From: Candidatus Thiodiazotropha sp. 'RUGA'
GTDB lineage: Bacteria > Pseudomonadota > Gammaproteobacteria > Chromatiales > Chromatiaceae
Assembly (NCBI GenBank): GCA_016842065.1
Contig: JAEPDS010000001.1
Span: 199,536-263,535 of the forward strand
Reading direction: 5' to 3'
DNA length: 64,000 bases
The first letter of the stretch is position 1, and every line of letters starts with the position of its first letter. Position numbers and translations under genes: made by a program. Under the pieces are notes generated by a model, which was not told the origin of the DNA, did not search any database, and worked only from the letters and a program-made list of their open reading frames with translations. Positions 19,532 to 29,916 of the stretch are shown here, piece after piece.

Positions 19532-20557
19532 ATCATGTTAACCCAATACGACCATATTCCTGACGGGCTGCTGATGCTGGAAGCCGATCAGCTGATCGGT
19601 CAGTTGCCAGGACCCAGCTTGATACACCTTCCCGGTCGCAAACCTCAGCCACTGTTCGTTTCTGTCTTGATGCACGGTAACGAGCAGGTGGGGTGGGAGG
19701 CGATTCGCCTGCTGCTGAAGCGCTATCAGGGGGGCAAGGAGCTGCCCCGTTCCTTAAGTCTGTTTATCGGCAATGTCGCTGCAGCGGCAGAACATAAGCG
19801 GCTGTTGTCCGGACAGCCGGACTACAACCGGGTCTGGCCAGGTTGCCAGGCCGCAGAAACCGCAGAGCGGCAGATGATGGCCCAGGTGGTCGACTTGATG
19901 CGCGAGCGGAAGCCGTTTGCCAGTGTCGATGTGCATAACAATACCGGTCTGAACCCGCACTACGCCTGCGTCAACAAACTGGAGAGTGCTTTTCTCCATC
20001 TGGCGCTGCTGTTCTCCCGCACCGTGGTCTATTTCCTCAGGCCCAAGGGGGTGCAGTCGATGGCGTTCGCGGAGCTCTGCCCGTCGGTGACTCTGGAGTG
20101 CGGTAAGGTGGGCAGCGCCCATGGGGTTGAGCATGCCCTGGAGTATCTCGAGGCCTGCCTGCACCTGGCTGAGCATCCTCAACACCCGGTGGCCCATCAG
20201 GATATCGATCTGTTCCATACGGTGGCACAGGTCAAGGTGGCCGGAGATACCCGATTCGGATTCGCACCGGGTGAGAGTGAGCTGGTGTTTGATCCCGATC
20301 TGGATCACATGAACTTTCGTGAGCTGCCTGCCGGTACCCTGTTCGGTTGGGTCAATGGTCGGGGTATCGAAGCGCTGGATGTCAGGGATGAGCAGGGTGC
20401 TGAAGTGGCCAGGGACTACTTTCAGATCGAAGATGGCCAGCTCTGTCTCAATCGATCGGTGATGCCTTCGATGCTGACCAAGAATCTGGAGGTGATCCAG
20501 CAGGATTGCCTCTGTTATCTGATGGAGCGTTATACCGCCCACCTGGATGACCAGTGA
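19532..20557 (+). CDS. M14-type succinylglutamate desuccinylase/aspartoacylase family protein
   Basis: VLMHGNEQVGWEAIRLLLKRY, VDVHNNTGLNPHYACVN, SVTLECGKVGSAHGVEHALEYLEACL; start inside the track ORF. Confidence 0.85.
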   Translation: MMLTQYDHIPDGLLMLEADQLIGQLPGPSLIHLPGRKPQPLFVSVLMHGNEQVGWEAIRLLLKRYQGGKELPRSLSLFIGNVAAAAEHKRLLSGQPDYNRVWPGCQAAETAERQMMAQVVDLMRERKPFASVDVHNNTGLNPHYACVNKLESAFLHLALLFSRTVVYFLRPKGVQSMAFAELCPSVTLECGKVGSAHGVEHALEYLEACLHLAEHPQHPVAHQDIDLFHTVAQVKVAGDTRFGFAPGESELVFDPDLDHMNFRELPAGTLFGWVNGRGIEALDVRDEQGAEVARDYFQIEDGQLCLNRSVMPSMLTKNLEVIQQDCLCYLMERYTAHLDDQ

Positions 20558-20575
20558 GCGCAGAGTTCCCTGGGG

Positions 20576-21331
20576 CTATTTCAGGGAGTACCAAAAACGG
20601 CCAAGCAACTCATGCAGCCCAAAGGAGATGTTGATCACCGCGCTGGCGCTGGGGATGAGCCGTTCGTGGAGTGGTCGTCTGGCGCTCTGATGATATTCAA
20701 AATTGGTCGGAGCCGCGATGGCATCGACCCCATGACGCTGCAAGGCGTAGAGCGCTCTGGCCATGTGGGCCGCATCGGTGACCAGGATTACTCTCTCAAT
20801 CTCCAGCCCGTCGAGCAGTCTGGCCACATAGCGGGCGTTCTCCCAGGTGTTTTTACTGCGTTTCTCCAGGTGCTGGACAGAGAGGCCAAAATCCTGGTTT
20901 AACACCTGTTCGGCAATCACCGCTTCTGCAACCCCTTTTCCATCCGGTTTGCCACCGCTGGGAATCACCGGCAGACCGGTTTGGCGAGCGATTTTGGCGG
21001 CATACCTCAGTCGACTCAGATGGCGCATGCTGGCCGTGTCAGAGGCATATTCCGGGGCCTCACGATAGCGTCCGGCCCCGAGCACCACGATTGCCGAAGC
21101 CTGACTTTCAGAGAGTTGCTGTCTGCTCAGGGGAGGGTATTGCTGCAGATGGCTGAACAACAGCTCAGCGGTAACCGGTAGACTCAACAGCAGTTGCAGC
21201 AGCAGGGCGAAAACAACCAGTTTTCTGCCAAAGGCCGACCACCACAGGAGCAGCCCGAGCAGTCCCAGCAACAGGGTGCCGGAAGGGGGGAGAATCAGAC
21301 TTCCAATCAGTTGTGTATCGATGCCGTCCAT
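20576..21331 (-). CDS. YdcF/ElyC-SanA family membrane protein (DUF218)
   Basis: IVVLGAGRYREAPEY, RLRYAAKIARQTGLPVIPSGGKPDGKGVAEAVIAEQVL, EKRSKNTWENARYVARLL, ILVTDAAHMARALYALQRHG. Confidence 0.9.
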   Translation of the reverse strand: MDGIDTQLIGSLILPPSGTLLLGLLGLLLWWSAFGRKLVVFALLLQLLLSLPVTAELLFSHLQQYPPLSRQQLSESQASAIVVLGAGRYREAPEYASDTASMRHLSRLRYAAKIARQTGLPVIPSGGKPDGKGVAEAVIAEQVLNQDFGLSVQHLEKRSKNTWENARYVARLLDGLEIERVILVTDAAHMARALYALQRHGVDAIAAPTNFEYHQSARRPLHERLIPSASAVINISFGLHELLGRFWYSLK

Positions 21332-21346
21332 CTGCGATCCATCGGG

Positions 21347-22333
21347 TCAGTTGCTGAGTTCGGATTCCAGTAATGGATTGGCCTGCAGGTCGGCATGGTA
21401 GGAGGATCTTACCATCGGTCCGCTGGCAACGCTGGTAAATCCCATCGCTTCAGCCTGTTTGGCCAGATCATCGAACTCTTCAGGGGTGACGAATCGGTCC
21501 ACCGGCAGATGATCATGGCTGGGCTGCAGGTACTGACCAAGGGTCAGCATTTCGCAGTCGTGATCACGCAGCTCCTGCATGACGGCCAGAATTTCCTCCT
21601 TGCGTTCACCCAGTCCCAGCATCAGGCCCGATTTGGTGGGCACCCCGGGTTGCTGCTGTTTGAACCGTTTCAGCAGTTCCAGCGAACCCTGATAGTCGGC
21701 GCCTGGACGAGCCTGGCGATAGAGTCTTGGAACGGTTTCAAGATTGTGGTTGAAGACATCTGGTGGGAATTCCATGAGCGGCGTCAGCGCCTGCTCAACC
21801 CGACCACGGAAATCGGGCACCAGCAGTTCGACACTGGTTTTCGGCATCTTCTGCCGGATCGCTGCAACGCATTGGGCAAAGTGGTTACCGCCACCATCCC
21901 GCAGGTCGTCACGATCCACTGAGGTGATCACCACATATTTCAGTGCCATCGAGGCGATTGCATCGGCCAGATGTTGCGGCTCCCGGGGGTCCAGAGGCTG
22001 AGGTTTGCCGTGGGCAACATCGCAGAACGGGCAGCGCCGGGTGCAGATATCTCCCATGATCATGAAAGTGGCCGTGCCGTGTTGAAAACACTCGCCAAGA
22101 TTCGGGCAGGCGGCCTCCTCGCAGACCGAGCTCAAACCCTTCTCGCGCAGGATGCGGCGGATACGACTGACCTCTTTGCCCAAAGGGGCCTTGGCTCGGA
22201 TCCATTTGGGTTTTCTCAAGGGGGTCTGGTCCGATTCCACTTTCACCGGGATACGGGAAAGTTTCGACTTGCCCCGCTGATGGCTCTCAGGTTTGGTTCG
22301 CGAAGGTGGCAGGAGGTCTTTGTTGCTACTCAT
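21347..22333 (-). CDS. lipA: Lipoyl synthase
   Basis: [41 protein letters not shown] radical-SAM/auxiliary cluster motifs. Confidence 0.98.
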   Translation of the reverse strand: MSSNKDLLPPSRTKPESHQRGKSKLSRIPVKVESDQTPLRKPKWIRAKAPLGKEVSRIRRILREKGLSSVCEEAACPNLGECFQHGTATFMIMGDICTRRCPFCDVAHGKPQPLDPREPQHLADAIASMALKYVVITSVDRDDLRDGGGNHFAQCVAAIRQKMPKTSVELLVPDFRGRVEQALTPLMEFPPDVFNHNLETVPRLYRQARPGADYQGSLELLKRFKQQQPGVPTKSGLMLGLGERKEEILAVMQELRDHDCEMLTLGQYLQPSHDHLPVDRFVTPEEFDDLAKQAEAMGFTSVASGPMVRSSYHADLQANPLLESELSN

Positions 22334-22979
22334 CAGGTTTATCTGCGTCCGGATTTGTGAAGCTGAGAGTGTAGCCTAAACCTGCCGCCAATTGTTGCGC
22401 CAATTCCCGGCCCAGACTGGGTAAATCGGAATTTACTCCGTGTTCAGACAGTTGCGTGACTGGCATTCCGGGATAGCCGCAGGGGTTGATTCGGCTGAAT
22501 GGCTCCAGATCCATGTCGATGTTCAGACTGAGGCCGTGATAGCTGCAACCTTTGCGTACCCGAAGACCGAGGGAGGCGACTTTGGCGCCTTCGATATAGA
22601 CCCCAGGGGCATCCTTGCTGGCGTTGGCTTGGATCGCATATTTCGCCAGCAGTCCGATCACTGCGGACTCCAGTTGGGTTACCAGGCCCCTGACGCCCAG
22701 GCGGGCTCTGCGCAGGTCGATCATTGTGTAGGCGATCAGCTGTCCCGGGCCATGGTAGGTGACCTGGCCACCCCGGTCGCTGTTGACGATCGGGATTTCG
22801 CCTGGCTTCAGGATATGTTCCGGCTTGCCAGCCTGTCCCAGGGTGAAGACCGCCGGATGCTGCAACAGCCAAAGCTGGTCGGGCGTGCCGGGGGTGCGCT
22901 TGTCGGTGAACGCCTGCATCGCGCGCCAGCTGTCGCCATAGGGCTGCAGGCCCAGCTCTGTTACTTCCAGTAGGGGCAC
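22326..22979 (-). CDS. lipB: Octanoyltransferase
   Basis: [74 protein letters not shown]; adjacent to lipA. Confidence 0.97.
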   Translation of the reverse strand: MPLLEVTELGLQPYGDSWRAMQAFTDKRTPGTPDQLWLLQHPAVFTLGQAGKPEHILKPGEIPIVNSDRGGQVTYHGPGQLIAYTMIDLRRARLGVRGLVTQLESAVIGLLAKYAIQANASKDAPGVYIEGAKVASLGLRVRKGCSYHGLSLNIDMDLEPFSRINPCGYPGMPVTQLSEHGVNSDLPSLGRELAQQLAAGLGYTLSFTNPDADKPDE

Positions 22980-22982
22980 GGT

Positions 22983-23249
22983 TCAGAGCGCCATGACAAC
23001 TTTTTCATGGGCACTGAGATCGAGGTAGATGGCATCCAGCTGCGCCTTGCTCTCGGCACGCAGGGTCACGGTCACCGAGACCCACTTGCCGCCTTTGCTG
23101 CTGCGGCTGTTGACTGCAGTTTCGGTGATATCTGGTGCATGACGACTGATCAGTTCAACCACCATCGCCTCGAATCCAGGCTCCGCCTTTCCCATCACCT
23201 TGATTGGGAAGTCACAGGGAAACTTCAGTAGTGTCTCTTCTTCGTCCAC
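22983..23249 (-). CDS. ybeD: DUF493 (YbeD-like) protein
   Basis: LLKFPCDFPIKVMGKAEPGFEAMVVELISRHAPD, SSKGGKWVSVTVTLRAESKAQLDAIYLDLSAHEKVVMAL; upstream of lipB. Confidence 0.93.
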   Translation of the reverse strand: MDEEETLLKFPCDFPIKVMGKAEPGFEAMVVELISRHAPDITETAVNSRSSKGGKWVSVTVTLRAESKAQLDAIYLDLSAHEKVVMAL

Positions 23250-23253
23250 GGTC

Positions 23254-24402
23254 TCACTCCAGCCAGAGTAGGGCGCTGTCCTTGATCTGCTGCCATAGAT
23301 TGCCTTCGGCGATACCCTTCAAAGAGACCAGCGTGGCAGAGCTGACCGGTTCCCCATTCAGCGTTACCGTCACCTTGCCGAGGGGCTGGCCTTCGGCAAC
23401 CGGGGCCATGATTTTTGGATCGATCTCCAGGCTGGCATCGAGATTTTTATATTGATGACGGGGAATGGTTACATTCAGGTCCTGGTTCAGTCCCAGCGGG
23501 AGCTTCTCCCGCTCTCCCTTCCAGATCCTTACCCGATTGAGGGTTTCACCCGCGGTATACAGCTGATGGGTTTCAAAAAAACGGAAACCGTAGTTCAGCA
23601 GGCTCTGGCTCGCCTGGGCTCTTGCCTCTTCACCTTTGGTGCCCATGACCACAGAGACCAGACGCATGTTCTCCTTCAGGGCGGAGGCTACCAGACAGTA
23701 TCCGGCGCCTTCGGTGTGACCGGTTTTCATACCATCCACACTGTTGTCGCGCCATAGCAGCTTGTTTCGATTGTGTTGTTCTATATCGTTAAAAAGAAAA
23801 GATTTCTCTTTATACCAGGGATAGTATTCCGGAAACTCGCCGATCGTCGCAATCGCCACTTTGGCGATATCCGCCGGGGTCGTGTAGTGGTTTTCATGGG
23901 GCAGTCCGGTGGAGTTCACGAAATTGGTCATGGTCATGCCGAGACGGGTCGCATGGGTGTTCATCAACTCGGCGAAAGTCCCTTCACTGCCGGCAATGTG
24001 TTCCGCCAGGGCGACACAGGCGTCGTTACCCGACTGGATGATCATGCCTTTGATCAGATCAAGCAGTTTGACCTTCTTGCCGACCTCGATGAACATCCGT
24101 GAGCCGGGTGTCCGCCAGGCCTTCTCACTCACCAGGACCTGGTCTTCCAGGGTGATGTTGCCCTGCTGCAACTCACGAAACACAGTGTAGGCGGTCATGA
24201 TCTTTGTCAGACTGGCGGGTTCCAGGCGTTTGTCCGCATCCCGCTCAGCGAGTATCTTGCCGCTGTGGAAATCGACCAGCAGATAACCGGTGGCCGAGAC
24301 CTCCGGAGGTGCCGGCAGGGGTACAACGGCATTGGCGGAGAGGGTGAAGAGTGCCAACAGGCAGCTTGCGATGAGATTGTAGATTTGTTTGGGTTGATAC
24401 AT
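23254..24402 (-). CDS. dacA: D-alanyl-D-alanine carboxypeptidase (PBP5/6 family)
   Basis: EPASLTKIMTAYTVF (SxxK), SGNDACVALAEHIAGSE (SxN), DGMKTGHTEGAGYCLVASA (KTG). Confidence 0.96.
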   Translation of the reverse strand: MYQPKQIYNLIASCLLALFTLSANAVVPLPAPPEVSATGYLLVDFHSGKILAERDADKRLEPASLTKIMTAYTVFRELQQGNITLEDQVLVSEKAWRTPGSRMFIEVGKKVKLLDLIKGMIIQSGNDACVALAEHIAGSEGTFAELMNTHATRLGMTMTNFVNSTGLPHENHYTTPADIAKVAIATIGEFPEYYPWYKEKSFLFNDIEQHNRNKLLWRDNSVDGMKTGHTEGAGYCLVASALKENMRLVSVVMGTKGEEARAQASQSLLNYGFRFFETHQLYTAGETLNRVRIWKGEREKLPLGLNQDLNVTIPRHQYKNLDASLEIDPKIMAPVAEGQPLGKVTVTLNGEPVSSATLVSLKGIAEGNLWQQIKDSALLWLE

Positions 24403-24557
24403 GGGTATGGATAATTCTGTCGATAATTACAGTCTATTGTATTGAACTTGGATTGAGTTGCCTATTGCCGGATCTGTTCAGATGTCAGTAGAGATCAGAC
24501 CTTGGCAGCTGTCACACAGGAGAATTTACCGGCTCATCGGTGGGGTTAGAGCAAGCG

Positions 24558-25409
24558 TTAACGAATCACCACATGGGGGTTTTCGATACCCAGCTGACTG
24601 AGTCTTTGGCTGAGGTGATCCGCCAGCTCGACACTGGCGATCGGCCCGACCTGGACCCGGTAGACCTGGTTCGCAACGGCGCTGTCTCCCTGTATGAGTA
24701 CACTGGTTTTCAATTGTTCCTCCAGCCGCTGTTTCAATCGCTGTGCATTTTGTGAATCGCCGAAGGCACCGACCTGTAGAAAAAGCTCGGGCAATCGCTG
24801 TCTCTTTTGACGAGCTGGCGTGGTCACGACTGGGGTTGGCGTTGCTTCACTGGAGCCCGCTTGCAATGCGGTGACCTCCACCAGTCCGGTGCCTTCTCCA
24901 ATGATGCCCAGTTTCCAGGCAGCGGTGTAGGAGAGGTCGATCAGCCGATTGTCATGGAACGGTCCCCGATCGTTGACCTTGACCACCACACTGCGGTTGT
25001 TCCTCAGGTTGGTTACCCGCACATAGCTCGGTAGAGGCAGGCTTTTGTGGGCGGCCGTCATGGCGTACATATCATAGGCTTCACCGCTGCTGGTTCGCTG
25101 GCCGTGAAACTTGCTGCCATACCAGGAGGCTATGCCACGGTCGTTGTAGCCATGGCTCTCCGATAGGGTGTAGTAGCGTTTACCGAATACCACATAGCTG
25201 CTTGGATTACCGTACTTGCTTTTCGGCTCGTCCCTTGGGGTGGCGTCGGGAATCGCTGCCATGTCGGCTGGTGGTGGATGATACGGGCTGACCCCGTCGG
25301 ATTGGCTGGTGCGGCTGCCCGGTGAGCTGCTGCAGCCAGCCAGGATCGCCAGGCCGAGATAAAGCAAGGTACGGTAGAGAGTGAGAACCGGCTGACTCGG
25401 GCTGATCAT
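24558..25409 (-). CDS. rlpA: Septal ring lytic transglycosylase RlpA family lipoprotein with C-terminal SPOR domain
   Basis: Lipobox LAGCSSS; GIASWYGSKFHGQRTSSGEAYDMYAMTAAHKSLPLPSYVRVTNLRNNRSVVVKVNDRGPFHDNRLIDLSYTAAWKLG; SPOR-like LFLQVGAFGDSQNAQRL. Confidence 0.95.
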   Translation of the reverse strand: MISPSQPVLTLYRTLLYLGLAILAGCSSSPGSRTSQSDGVSPYHPPPADMAAIPDATPRDEPKSKYGNPSSYVVFGKRYYTLSESHGYNDRGIASWYGSKFHGQRTSSGEAYDMYAMTAAHKSLPLPSYVRVTNLRNNRSVVVKVNDRGPFHDNRLIDLSYTAAWKLGIIGEGTGLVEVTALQAGSSEATPTPVVTTPARQKRQRLPELFLQVGAFGDSQNAQRLKQRLEEQLKTSVLIQGDSAVANQVYRVQVGPIASVELADHLSQRLSQLGIENPHVVIR

Positions 25410-25415
25410 CGTCGA

Positions 25416-26411
25416 CTACCGGCGGCTGGCCTGCTTTGCCGCGAGAATCTCCTGACTCAACTGATAGACGGCCATGGCGTAGAGATTGCTGTGGTTGTAC
25501 CGGGTAATGACATAGAAGTTATCCAGACCCAGCCAATACTGCTGATGGTTTCCTGCATCCAGCTTGATCAGGCTGGTCTGAGCCTCAGCATCAAGTGGCA
25601 TCTGATCCAGTGGCTTGACCCCTGCCGCAATCAACTCCGATACCTTGATGCTCGGTTTCATGCCAGCCTCAACAAACTTCTGCAGATCTCCGCTGCCCTG
25701 CACCTGTCTGGTGATCGGTTGATCCTTCTGCCAGCCGTGAACCTTGAAGTAGTTGGCGACACTGGCAATGATGTCGGCATTACTGCTCCACAGGTCCCTT
25801 TTGTTGTCCGCATTGCCATCGACAGCATAGGCACGGTAGCTGCTGGAGATGAATTGGGGTTTGCCCATGGCGCCGGCGTAGGAGCCCAGGGCGCTGTAGG
25901 GGTCGACGCGCTCCTCCCGGCTCAACAGTAAGAACTGTTCCAGCTCCTTGCGGAAGAACTTGGCCCGTTTCGGATAGCCGAACGCCAGCGTGGTGAGTGA
26001 GTCGATCACCTTGTATTTGCCGGTATGCCGGCCATAACGGGTCTCCACCCCGATGATCGCGACAATGATCTCAGGGGGGACGCCATAGTCCTGATAGGCC
26101 TGTTCCAACAGCGCGGCGTTTTCATGCCAGAAGTCGATGCCGCCAGCGACCCGGTCTGGCTTGAGAAAAATCGGGCGGTACTGATACCAGGCTTTTGACT
26201 CTGCGGGTCGCGTGATGGCCGCAATGATGTCGTCCCTGAATCGGGTCTTCAGCAACAGTTGATCAACCTCGGCTGACTGGAAGCCGTGCTTGTTTGCCAT
26301 CTCATCGGCAAATGCTCTGAACTCCGCCTTCATCTGAGGTGTGTGGGCGCAGGCCAGATTGGACAGGCTGATGAGGAGAAAGAGCGTGATTTGTGTCGTT
26401 ATTCGCTTCAT
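25416..26411 (-). CDS. mltB: Membrane-bound lytic murein transglycosylase B
   Basis: PEIIVAIIGVETRYGRHTGKYKVIDSLTTLAFGYPKRAKFFRKELEQFL, GSYAGAMGKPQFISSSYRAYAVD. Confidence 0.95.
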   Translation of the reverse strand: MKRITTQITLFLLISLSNLACAHTPQMKAEFRAFADEMANKHGFQSAEVDQLLLKTRFRDDIIAAITRPAESKAWYQYRPIFLKPDRVAGGIDFWHENAALLEQAYQDYGVPPEIIVAIIGVETRYGRHTGKYKVIDSLTTLAFGYPKRAKFFRKELEQFLLLSREERVDPYSALGSYAGAMGKPQFISSSYRAYAVDGNADNKRDLWSSNADIIASVANYFKVHGWQKDQPITRQVQGSGDLQKFVEAGMKPSIKVSELIAAGVKPLDQMPLDAEAQTSLIKLDAGNHQQYWLGLDNFYVITRYNHSNLYAMAVYQLSQEILAAKQASRR

Positions 26412-26416
26412 ATTCT

Positions 26417-27547
26417 TTAAGTGGGTAGCAGTTTTTTATGGGTCTGTATGGACATCAGGATACCGAAGCTTGCCAGAATGGTCACCAGGGAAGTTCCGCC
26501 GTAGCTGATCAAGGGTAAGGGTACACCGACAACGGGCAGTAAACCGGTAACCATGCCCGCATTCACAAAAAGGTAGACGAAAAAAATCAGAGAAAGTGCA
26601 CCGGCCAGGATACGGCCAAAGGTATCCTGGGCCTGGGATGCGATATAGAGACCGCGCAGAATGATGAACAGGTAGAGCATCAACAACGCGACCACGCCCA
26701 CCAGGCCGAACTCTTCCGAGATCACGGCGAAGATGAAATCGGTGTGTCGCTCCGGTAGAAATTCGAGGTGCGACTGGGTGCCGTTGAGCCAGCCTTTGCC
26801 GCTGATGCCGCCGGAACCGATGGCGATTTTCGACTGAATGATATGGTAGCCGGTGCCTAATGGGTCACTCTCGGGGTTGAGAAAGGTGAGTACCCGCTGG
26901 CGTTGGTAGTCGTGCATCAGATACCAGGCCACCGGCCCCATGCCCGCCATCAGGATCCCGCCGACGGCAATCAGGCGCCAGCTTATGCCGGCAAGAAAGA
27001 GGGCGAAAGCGCCACCTGAGCCGACCAGCAGCGCAGTGCCCAGGTCAGGTTGCTTGGCGATCAATATCACCGGCAGCACGGTAAACAGGGCGGCTGCGAT
27101 CAACCTTGAGGGGGAGGGGGGGAGTCGTTGTTCCGCCAGATACCAGGCGATCAGCATCGGCAGGGTCAACTTGAACATCTCTGATGGCTGGAAGCGAATG
27201 AACCCCAGGTCGAGCCAGCGCTGTGCCCCTTTGCCCAGTTCGCCGAACAGAATCACCGACACCAGAAAGAGGATGCCCAGACCATACAGCCAGGGAGACC
27301 AGCGGCGGAAATTGTCCGGGTGGATCTGTGCCAGTACCACCATCACCGCAAAACCGAAACCGAGTCGGATCAGCTGTTTCTGCAACAGCACCATCTCCTT
27401 GTCACCGGCACTGAAAAGAATCGCCAGACCGATACCGACCAGCAACAGCAGGGCGATCATCAACGGCAGGTCGATATGCAGCCAGGCCAGCAAGCCCTGG
27501 GCCTTGGCCGGTTGTGACTCGTGAAATGTGATATGGGGTTTTGCCAT
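26417..27547 (-). CDS. rodA: Rod shape-determining SEDS glycosyltransferase RodA
   Basis: FIRFQPSEMFKLTLPMLIAWYLAE, LPERHTDFIFAVISEEFGLVGVVALL, PLISYGGTSLVTILASFGILMSI. Confidence 0.97.
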   Translation of the reverse strand: MAKPHITFHESQPAKAQGLLAWLHIDLPLMIALLLLVGIGLAILFSAGDKEMVLLQKQLIRLGFGFAVMVVLAQIHPDNFRRWSPWLYGLGILFLVSVILFGELGKGAQRWLDLGFIRFQPSEMFKLTLPMLIAWYLAEQRLPPSPSRLIAAALFTVLPVILIAKQPDLGTALLVGSGGAFALFLAGISWRLIAVGGILMAGMGPVAWYLMHDYQRQRVLTFLNPESDPLGTGYHIIQSKIAIGSGGISGKGWLNGTQSHLEFLPERHTDFIFAVISEEFGLVGVVALLMLYLFIILRGLYIASQAQDTFGRILAGALSLIFFVYLFVNAGMVTGLLPVVGVPLPLISYGGTSLVTILASFGILMSIQTHKKLLPT

Positions 27548-27564
27548 TTATATAGGACACTACA

Positions 27565-29409
27565 CTAGTTAGCCGGAGGTGTGTCGACCAGATAACGATC
27601 CATGACCTTGCGCGCGATCGGGGCGGCTACCGAGCCACCGTGTCCACCGTTCTCAACCACCACCGCAATGGCGATTTTCGGACTCTCCACCGGGGCGAAA
27701 GCGACAAACAGCGCATGGTCACGCTTTCGCTTGGCCACCGTCTCTTCATCATACTCCTCATCCTGTTTGATACTAAACACCTGGGCGGTGCCGGTTTTGC
27801 CGGCAATCCGGTAGTTGCTGGTATAGATCGATCGGGCTGTTCCCCGCTGCCCCTCGACCACCTGGGTCATGGCGTCGATCACTTGGTTCCAGTGTTCCGG
27901 GTCGAGCTGATGGAGTACATCCTCGATCAACGGGCTGTCCCTTTTCTCTCCATCCGGACCTTCGATGGTGGCCACCACCCGGGGGCGGATCCGGTGACCC
28001 CGATTGGCCAGGGTGGCGGTTGCTGAGGCCAACTGCAGGGGAGTTGCCAGGAAATAGCCCTGACCAATGCCGACGATCAGGGTTTCACCCGGGTACCAGG
28101 GTTCCCGCCGCTTACTCTGTTTCCACTCCCGGCTCGGCATCAGGCCGGATAGCTCCCCATCCAGGTCCACCCGGGAGGGTATGCCGAAACCGAAACCGGT
28201 GAGAAATTCGTAGAGCCGGTCTATGCCCAGTGTTCTGGCCAGTTCGTAGTAGTAGACATCACAGGATTCGATAATCCCTGTCGCCATATCGACTTTGCCG
28301 TGTCCCCACTTTTTCCAGTCCCTGTATTTATGGTCCTTGCCGGGCAGCTGATAGTAACCGGGGCAGTAGGTCTCCTGATAAAACCCCACCACGTCGTACT
28401 CCAGACCGGCAAGCCCGATGAAGGGCTTGACGGTCGATCCCGGTGGATATTGACCACGGATGGCCCGGTTGAAGAGGGGGTTGTCCGGAGAGTCCTCCAG
28501 TGCCCGGTAGTCTCTGCTGCTGATCCCTTCGACAAACAGATTGGGGTTGTAACCGGGCTTGCTTACCATGGTCAGGACGCCGCCGGTCTCCACGTCGATC
28601 GCCACCACCGCGCCATTGTATTCACCCAGCGCCTCGAGTGCGATGGATTGAAGCCTCATGTCGAGAAACAGTTGCAGATTGTTTCCCGGTTGCGGTGGTT
28701 GATTCTCCAATACCCTCAGCACCCGGCCTTTGGCATTCACCTCGACCTGCTGCAGACCCACATCCCCGTGCAGCAGGCTTTCGTAACTCTTCTCCACCCC
28801 ATTCTTACCGATAAAATCGGTGCCACTGTAGTTGGAGGTATCGATGCGCTGCAGCTCTTTCTCATTGATCCGCCCCACGTAGCCGAGCAGATGAGCGGTC
28901 TGCAAGCCTTGTGGATAGTCTCTGAGCAGGGTCGCATTGACATCCACACCGGGAAACCGGTGGCGATGCACCGCGATGCGGGCAACCTCATCCTCCTGCA
29001 GTCGGACTCGGATCGGGATGCTGTCGAAACGTTTGCGCTGTTTACGCAGGCGGTGAAAGCGTTGAATGTCATCTTCGGTAATGGAGATGATCTCGCTGAT
29101 CTGCTCGATGGTCTCAGTCAGGTTTTTGGTTTTCTCCGGAATGATCTCCAGGCTGTATGCCGGCAGGTTCTGCGCCAGTATGGCGCCGTTGCGATCGAAG
29201 ATCAGTCCCCGCGTGGGTGGCAGCGGTTCGAGCTTGACCCGGTTATCCTGGGAGAGGGTGGTGAAGTGTTCATGATTCTCAATCTGCAGAAAAAACAGTC
29301 GTCCGACCAGTACCATCAGCGCCAGGATCACCAGGGTGCCGGAGACGATGGCTCTTCCCAGGAAAAGCTGGCTCTCGTGCAGATAGTCCTTGAGTGAGGA
29401 TTGAGGCAC
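27565..29409 (-). CDS. mrdA: Penicillin-binding protein 2
   Basis: PTRGLIFDRNGAILAQNLPAYSLEIIPE, GQYPPGSTVKPFIGLAGLE, IAGKTGTAQVF; adjacent to rodA. Confidence 0.97.
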   Translation of the reverse strand: MPQSSLKDYLHESQLFLGRAIVSGTLVILALMVLVGRLFFLQIENHEHFTTLSQDNRVKLEPLPPTRGLIFDRNGAILAQNLPAYSLEIIPEKTKNLTETIEQISEIISITEDDIQRFHRLRKQRKRFDSIPIRVRLQEDEVARIAVHRHRFPGVDVNATLLRDYPQGLQTAHLLGYVGRINEKELQRIDTSNYSGTDFIGKNGVEKSYESLLHGDVGLQQVEVNAKGRVLRVLENQPPQPGNNLQLFLDMRLQSIALEALGEYNGAVVAIDVETGGVLTMVSKPGYNPNLFVEGISSRDYRALEDSPDNPLFNRAIRGQYPPGSTVKPFIGLAGLEYDVVGFYQETYCPGYYQLPGKDHKYRDWKKWGHGKVDMATGIIESCDVYYYELARTLGIDRLYEFLTGFGFGIPSRVDLDGELSGLMPSREWKQSKRREPWYPGETLIVGIGQGYFLATPLQLASATATLANRGHRIRPRVVATIEGPDGEKRDSPLIEDVLHQLDPEHWNQVIDAMTQVVEGQRGTARSIYTSNYRIAGKTGTAQVFSIKQDEEYDEETVAKRKRDHALFVAFAPVESPKIAIAVVVENGGHGGSVAAPIARKVMDRYLVDTPPAN

Positions 29410-29427
29410 CGGTGGCGTTCTCCAGGA

Positions 29428-29916
29428 TCAGCTGAGGTGAAAGCGGTGACTGATGTCCCGCAATATAATATAGATCCAGGGCCACAGCAGGGTGCTGACC
29501 ACAGGAGTTACCCAGTACCAGAGAGATGGGGTCGGATAGTTGGCGGCGCCAGTGGACCAGAGTGCAAGCAGCCGCTCAACCAGTAACAGGATGAAAATGG
29601 TGAATACCTGCTGTCGCAAAGGGATGACCCGAACCCTCAGATGCAGCCTCAGCATCAGGTAGGCAACCACTGCGAAGCCGAGGGCGTGCTGGCCGAGCAG
29701 GGTGCCGGTCAGTACATCGAGCAGGAAACCGGTACTCCAGCCCACCCCGACGCCGATACGCTCCGGCATGGTCATGCACCAGTAGATCAGGATCAGTGCC
29801 ACCCACTGGGGACGAAAGGTATTGGCCCACTCGGGCAGCGGCATGATGGTGAGAATGAAGCCGACCAGCAGGCTGAGATAGATCACTGAACTGCGGTTTT
29901 GCGGCTGACTGATCAT
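29428..29916 (-). CDS. mreD: Rod shape-determining protein MreD
   Basis: Polytopic 162 aa protein between mreC and mrdA; RPQWVALILIYWCMTMPERIGVGVGWSTGFLLDVLTGTLLGQHALGFAVVAYL. Confidence 0.94.
   Translation of the reverse strand: MISQPQNRSSVIYLSLLVGFILTIMPLPEWANTFRPQWVALILIYWCMTMPERIGVGVGWSTGFLLDVLTGTLLGQHALGFAVVAYLMLRLHLRVRVIPLRQQVFTIFILLLVERLLALWSTGAANYPTPSLWYWVTPVVSTLLWPWIYIILRDISHRFHLS

Noticed and set aside
28300-29397. 365 aa + strand ORF
   Set aside because: Antisense shadow of mrdA (PBP2) caused by codon bias; no recognisable domain.
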